Shown here: positions 6,438-8,702 of the stretch, piece after piece
Numbering within the stretch: the first letter of the stretch is position 1
How the letters are laid out: each line of letters opens with the position of its first letter
Source of the DNA: JAWXBM01 sp034440115
GTDB lineage: Bacteria > Pseudomonadota > Gammaproteobacteria > Xanthomonadales > SZUA-36
Reading direction: 5' to 3'
Assembly (NCBI GenBank): GCA_034440115.1
Contig: JAWXBM010000017.1
Coordinates: 1 to 8,702 of the forward strand
Length of the DNA: 8,702 nucleotides
The notes under the pieces: generated by a model
Told to the model about the DNA's origin: nothing
Database searches by the model: none
What the model saw: the letters and a program-made list of their open reading frames with translations, nothing else
Program-made: the position numbers and the translations under genes

Positions 6438-6477
6438 TTGTTGTGGCGTAAATTACCGGATATATTACCGGTAATAT
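6438..6477 (+). promoter_or_regulatory. Promoter and palindromic operator of the first TA module
   Basis: TTGTTG (6438-6443) and TATATT (6461-6466), 17 bp apart, resemble a sigma70 promoter. Over the -10 lies a perfect 16-bp palindrome, ATATTACCGGTAATAT (6462-6477). A further half-site, ATTACCGG, is at 6452-6459, exactly 12 bp before the same word in the palindrome. This layout is typical for autorepression by the antitoxin or the toxin-antitoxin complex, with cooperative binding to repeated half-sites. The palindrome is directly visible; its role is inferred. Confidence 0.65.
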
Positions 6478-6498
6478 TTTTTGATGAAGGCCAAAGCA

Positions 6499-6786
6499 AT
6501 GACCAATCCGCAAAAGAAAGCGGTTGAAAGGCACCGCAAGCGTCAATTGGAAAAAGGTATCGTCAGAATGGAAATCAATCTTCCTGAAAAAGATAAACAG
6601 TTACTGAAATCTGTAGCAGCAAGCCTGCGGGCGGGTGGCCAAGCCGCAGAAGAAATAAGAACTGCCCTGAGGTCGGTAGTAAACCCATATGAGGGCATGA
6701 GCTCCAAGGAGTTATTGGAAGCAGCACCATTGGAGGGGGTTGACCTCGAAAGATCCACAGAGACGGCTCGGGATGTTGAGTTTTAA
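6499..6786 (+). CDS. Putative antitoxin of a VapBC/FitAB-type module
   Basis: The 95-residue product starts MTNPQKKAVERHRKRQLEKG, which is very basic. It then has IVRMEINLPEKDKQLLKSVAASLR, a strand followed by helices as in ribbon-helix-helix DNA-binding antitoxins (about residues 22-55). It ends in an acidic region (SSKELLEAAPLEGVDLERSTE) that could bind and block the toxin. I do not recognise a named family with certainty; the antitoxin call rests on size, this layout, the palindromic operator upstream and the PIN-domain gene directly after it. In-frame starts exist at 6481 (TTG) and 6484 (ATG), but AAGG at 6487-6490 sits 8 nt before the ATG at 6499 and decides the choice. The product is probably cytoplasmic and represses its own operon. 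Confidence 0.75.
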   Translation: MTNPQKKAVERHRKRQLEKGIVRMEINLPEKDKQLLKSVAASLRAGGQAAEEIRTALRSVVNPYEGMSSKELLEAAPLEGVDLERSTETARDVEF

Positions 6787-7196
6787 GTTTCCTGATCGAC
6801 ACCAATGTACTTTCAGAGATCCGCAAAGGAAAGAAATGCGATCTGAATGTCCGGAATTGGTGGGTTAAAACGGGAGAAGATCAGATCTATCTGAGTGTTA
6901 TGGTGCTGGGAGAAGTCCGCAGAGGTATCGACAAGTTAGGTGATCGAAATCCTGAAAAAACACAACATCTGGAAGACTGGCTGGAAGCGGTGCTTGAGAG
7001 GTTTGGAGGCAGGGTGTTGACCATAGATGAAAACGATGCCAACACTTGGGGCTCTATGACAGTGAAGAGAGCTTTACCTTTGGTTGATGGGCTGTTGGCC
7101 GCTACGGCCAAAGCACATCGGATCACCTTTGTAACCCGCAACACCAAGGATATTGATGATTTGGAGGTTGATCATCTCAACCCCTTCGAATCTTGA
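6783..7196 (+). CDS. VapC/FitB-family PIN-domain toxin, start codon lost or cryptic
   Basis: PIN toxins are Mg2+-dependent ribonucleases that cut RNA, often tRNA or rRNA, when freed from their antitoxin. Counting from 6783, the 137-residue frame has FLIDTN with D6, LGEVRRG with E44, LVDGLLAATA with D102 and FVTRNTKD with N120 and D123. The acidic active site therefore looks complete, and the length and C-terminal LNPFES fit FitB/VapC proteins. The oddity is the start. The frame is closed by TGA at 6777-6779, and the next codons are GTT, TTA, AGT, TTC, CTG and ATC, with no ATG, GTG or TTG before the first catalytic aspartate. GGGA at 6770-6773 is well placed for 6783, where TTA may once have been TTG. 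The first ATG (6900) would remove the first 39 residues and D6. The gene abuts the antitoxin, so it may be weakly translated or silenced. Confidence 0.75.
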   Translation, partial: LSFLIDTNVLSEIRKGKKCDLNVRNWWVKTGEDQIYLSVMVLGEVRRGIDKLGDRNPEKTQHLEDWLEAVLERFGGRVLTIDENDANTWGSMTVKRALPLVDGLLAATAKAHRITFVTRNTKDIDDLEVDHLNPFES

Positions 7197-7237
7197 ACTG
7201 TGTTTCCATCAAATTCAGGCATTTTTCCTACACCCTT

Positions 7238-7281
7238 TTCAGAACAATGCCATGACGCGGTACTATCGTGCTACGATAGTA
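7238..7281 (+). promoter_or_regulatory. Promoter and operator of the higBA module
   Basis: TACTATCGT (7261-7269) and ACGATAGTA (7273-7281) form a perfect 9-bp inverted repeat around GCT. Its left arm provides a -10-like TACTAT, and TTCAGA at 7238-7243 lies 17 bp upstream as a poor -35. The site ends 7 bp before the higB start codon. HigA-type antitoxins bind such palindromes to repress their operon, so this is probably the HigA operator. Confidence 0.6.
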
Positions 7282-7288
7282 TTTCCGA

Positions 7289-7425
7289 ATGATCCGGAGC
7301 TTCAAAGACAAAGAGGCGGCGATCGAAAAGGCCAATTCAGTATTCGTGTAAACAAGCAATATCGAATCTGTTTTGGTTGGATAGACCGATATGCAGTGAA
7401 TGTTGAACTCACCGACTACCATTAG
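7289..7425 (+). pseudogene. higB: HigB toxin gene with internal out-of-frame deletion
   Basis: HigB is a RelE-superfamily mRNA interferase that acts on translating ribosomes and is normally about 90-95 aa. From the ATG at 7289 the frame reads MIRSFKDKEAAI, the usual HigB N-terminus, but it soon runs on to a stop at 7349-7351. In another frame from about 7318, GDRKGQFSIRVNKQYRICFG continues to WIDRYAVNVELTDYH with a stop at 7423-7425, the usual HigB C-terminal half. Roughly 45 codons between the two parts are missing, with a change of frame at about 7315-7322. The toxin core is therefore gone. A frame from 7252 or earlier can reach the C-terminal part, but it starts inside the promoter/operator and lacks the HigB N-terminus. 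higA follows 13 bp later. Confidence 0.8.
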
Positions 7426-7438
7426 GCCGGACCGAATA

Positions 7439-7765
7439 ATGAAATCGATAACCCCACCCAATCTGATTCCTCTCACGCATCCGGGCGAGCACCTTAGGGA
7501 AGCTATGGATGACTGGAATCTTACTCAGTATCAACTAGCTAAAGCCTTGGGTGTACAGCAAACCCGTATTGGAGAAATCATCAGGGGCCGCCGCGCGATC
7601 AGTGCCGATACTGCGTTGCGCCTGGCGAGATTCTTTGAAACGTCAGAAGAATTCTGGATGCGTCTGCAAATGAACTACGACATCAATGTTGCCAAAAGAG
7701 CTATTGGTGACAAGGTGAAAAAGGATGTTTCTCCTTTGTTGATTAAGGGCAAGAGGGTTGGGTGA
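7439..7765 (+). CDS. higA: HigA family antitoxin (XRE-type HTH)
   Basis: HigA neutralises HigB and represses the higBA promoter. The 108-residue product begins MKSITPPNLIPLTHPGEHLR; the THPGE motif at residues 13-17 is typical of the family. It then has a Xre-type helix-turn-helix (LTQYQLAKALGVQQTRIGEI, followed by GRRAISADTALRLARFF) and the characteristic SEEFWMRLQMNYDI after the DNA-binding domain. The length is normal and no key part is missing. The start at 7439 fits the family better than the upstream in-frame ATG at 7400, which lies within the higB remnant. A weak CGGA (7428-7431) precedes it. Because higB is broken, this is an orphan antitoxin in place; it may still bind the palindrome at 7261-7281, or neutralise HigB toxins from elsewhere. 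Confidence 0.93.
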   Translation: MKSITPPNLIPLTHPGEHLREAMDDWNLTQYQLAKALGVQQTRIGEIIRGRRAISADTALRLARFFETSEEFWMRLQMNYDINVAKRAIGDKVKKDVSPLLIKGKRVG

Positions 7766-7810
7766 CAGAAGCAGTGAGCTGCGAAACTATTTTCTTGTCA
7801 CTTGTTCAGG

Positions 7811-7839
7811 TTCACCGTCCCCAGCGCATCAGGTACAAT
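7811..7839 (+). promoter_or_regulatory. Promoter of tRNA-Ile2
   Basis: TTCACC (7811-7816) and TACAAT (7834-7839) are 17 bp apart and fit sigma70 boxes. The -10 is followed by GCCCGCC, a GC-rich discriminator typical of stringently controlled stable RNA promoters. The start would be near 7846, about 20 nt before the mature tRNA. Confidence 0.65.
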
Positions 7840-7865
7840 GCCCGCCTCTTCAAATAGCATGTTAC

Positions 7866-7942
7866 GGGCCCATAGCTCAGCTGGTTAGAGCAGTCGACTC
7901 ATAATCGATTGGTCGTAGGTTCAAGTCCTACTGGGCCCACCA
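7866..7942 (+). tRNA. ileX: tRNA-Ile2, anticodon CAU (lysidine-modified)
   Basis: The 77-nt sequence folds as a complete cloverleaf. The acceptor stem GGGCCCA pairs with TGGGCCC, and the D arm is GCTC...GAGC. The anticodon stem GTCGA/TCGAT surrounds the loop CTCATAA, with CAT at 7900-7902. The T stem GTAGG/CCTAC carries TTCAAGT, and CCA is encoded. A CAT anticodon could mean Met, fMet or Ile2. The first acceptor pair is G-C, unlike the unpaired end of initiator tRNA, and the anticodon arm GACTCATAATCG matches that of E. coli tRNA-Ile2. Such a tRNA is charged with isoleucine and reads AUA only after TilS converts C34 to lysidine. A37 is a target of t6A synthesis by TsaD. A T-rich run after 7943 may help termination. 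Confidence 0.93.
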
Positions 7943-8249
7943 TTTTAATTTTTTGTTTTGCTTCGTTTTTTCGAGAATTTGTCACCCACTCCTGGACGCC
8001 AACCCTGGCTAGTCAACTAATTTGCGCACTAGAACATTGGGTAGATCAACGCGCAAAGCTAAGCTCGCTGGCGAGCGCGCCGTAATGGCGCTGAAATGCT
8101 TCCAATCCCTTCGCGACGAACTGGGCCGAAAATGTGCGGATCTCCTTTGGTCTCAGTAAAAGGCGAGTTCGGCTTCACCTTCCTCTTGAGGCTTGTTCTT
8201 TTGCTCACTAAGTTTCGATTCATAAGATTGTAGTTTTTGTGCTCGCAAC
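7943..8249. other. Gene-free stretch between tRNA-Ile2 and the CRISPR remnant
   Basis: No supported gene is seen. The first part is T-rich. Three inverted repeats follow closely: TTTGCGC (8021-8027) with GCGCAAA (8051-8057), GCTCGC (8063-8068) with GCGAGC (8071-8076), and GCGCC (8077-8081) with GGCGC (8087-8091). The last 100 bp before the CRISPR repeats is T-rich on the plus strand and, if the array is read rightwards, lies where a leader would be; its identity as a leader is not proven. Confidence 0.45.
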
Positions 8250-8338
8250 GTCTTCCCCACGCGAGTGGGGGTGTTTCTCCTTCCAGCGCAGTAAAAAAGC
8301 AAGTCGGAACGTCTTCCCCACGCGAGTGGGGGTGTTTC
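8250..8338 (+). CRISPR. Two-repeat type I-E-like CRISPR remnant
   Basis: The 28-nt repeat starting GTCTTCCCCACGCGAGTGG occurs at 8250-8277 and 8311-8338 without a mismatch; identity extends to 32 nt when flanking AAC and T are counted. One 33-nt spacer (8278-8310) separates them, giving the 61-nt period of type I-E arrays. The repeat contains the stem CCCCAC-GCGA-GTGGGG and ends GTGTTTC, resembling type I-E repeats processed by Cas6e; the comparison suggests transcription on the plus strand. No third repeat is found one period to either side, and no cas gene is in the window. The array ends about 45 bp before a transposase fragment, so it has probably been truncated. A chance duplication is possible but unlikely given the repeat's form. 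Confidence 0.75.
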
Positions 8339-8382
8339 TTTGTTGAAAGCTTTAACGGTAAGTTCAGAGACAGCTGCCTTAA

Positions 8383-8514
8383 CCAACATTGGTTCAGAAA
8401 ATGACGGAAGCAAGCAAGATCATTGACGAATGGAGAGTGCACTGCAACGAAGCCAGGCCACACAGTTCGCTGAACTATCAGCCACCGGATGTGTTCGCTG
8501 AGAACGCAGCCTGA
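8383..8514 (+). pseudogene. C-terminal remnant of an IS3-family transposase (OrfB)
   Basis: About 43 codons stay open up to the stop at 8512-8514. From the ATG at 8401 they read MTEASKIIDEWRVHCNEARP followed by HSSLNYQPPDVFAENAA. The words WRVHxNExRPHSSL and a following P..F are the usual end of IS3-family OrfB integrases, just after the last catalytic glutamate region. Full OrfB proteins are about 270-300 aa, so more than 80% is missing; a stop at 8380-8382 closes the frame upstream. No clear IS terminal inverted repeat was recognised. Insertion or later deletion of this element probably removed the rest of the CRISPR locus. Confidence 0.8.
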
Positions 8515-8702
8515 TAATATGCATGCCCCTCACCAAAACTGGGCCGGTCAAAAGGGAAAGGCCAGGTGAGCGAAAGAGAGTTGCTTTCAGCCATGATGTG
8601 CAATCACTAATGTCCGGTTAAAACTTTAAAAAAACGGGATTATTTAAATGACAACAATATGTTACAGCAAAAAATGGGTGTCCCCGACTTGAACGCAAAT
8701 CC
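8515..8702. other. Non-coding tail after the IS remnant
   Basis: No gene is supported. It contains an inverted repeat, CTCACC (8529-8534) with GGTGAG (8565-8570), followed by A/T-rich sequence (8620-8660). This could include an end of the IS element or of a second one, but no terminal repeat or target duplication can be shown here. Confidence 0.35.

Noticed and set aside
6900..7196. PIN protein starting at the ATG at 6900
   Set aside because: This start would delete the first beta strand and the first catalytic aspartate (DTN motif) that are clearly encoded in frame upstream; a lost or unusual start is the better reading.
7153..7425. A 90-codon frame as a complete toxin
   Set aside because: Only its last 35 residues look like HigB. 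Its first part runs through the end of the PIN gene and the higBA operator, and the true HigB N-terminus is in another frame.
8059..8463. Minus-strand frames of 134 and 86 codons across the CRISPR repeats
   Set aside because: They read through both CRISPR repeats, giving a repeated peptide word, and through the antisense of the transposase remnant; neither has a domain.
8541..8550. ACTGGGCC near 8538-8545 as a copy of the tRNA-Ile2 3' end (attachment site)
   Set aside because: Only 8 bases match (the same word also occurs near 8119), too short to support an att site.
1..8702. A complete undescribed defence system
   Set aside because: Apart from the TA modules and the CRISPR remnant, no uncharacterised gene cluster with enzyme-like domains is present, so I do not claim one.

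Overview
The window looks like a chromosomal segment of a gammaproteobacterium. The evidence is the order rpsU-yqeY-dnaG-rpoD with tsaD divergent upstream, an RpoD of 631 aa with a long acidic insertion, and clustered REP-type palindromes of the GTAGGAGCGCGC...GCGCGCGA kind known from pseudomonads and xanthomonads. I cannot name the genus from sequence alone.

The left two thirds (1-6119) is conserved housekeeping DNA. On the minus strand is tsaD, for the t6A37 tRNA modification. Facing away from it is a decayed fragment resembling the N-terminus of a gamma-glutamyltransferase. Then comes the macromolecular synthesis operon on the plus strand: rpsU (ribosomal protein S21), yqeY (GatB/YqeY-domain protein), dnaG (primase) and rpoD (major sigma factor). 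This operon couples translation, replication priming and transcription initiation. Its leader and each of its gaps carry an inverted repeat, and an inverted pair of REP sequences lies 7 bp after the rpoD stop.

The right third (6120-8702) is accessory. It opens with three REP copies. Two toxin-antitoxin modules follow. The first has an intact RHH-like antitoxin and a VapC/FitB-type PIN toxin whose active-site acidic residues are all present, but the toxin frame has no ATG/GTG/TTG in the right place. In the second, the higB toxin has lost its middle through an out-of-frame deletion while the higA antitoxin remains whole. Both modules keep a palindrome over a plausible promoter, as expected for autoregulated TA operons. 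Next is tRNA-Ile2 (anticodon CAU) with a good promoter. After it come a structured gene-free stretch, a two-repeat type I-E-like CRISPR remnant with no cas genes in the window, and the C-terminal remnant of an IS3-family transposase.

I see no complete new system. The main points of interest are the decay states: two TA modules that both appear to be losing toxin function while keeping the antitoxin, and an orphan mini-CRISPR next to an IS scar, downstream of a tRNA gene. A thematic link is that TsaD modifies A37 of ANN-decoding tRNAs, which include the tRNA-Ile2 here; this is probably coincidence of position.
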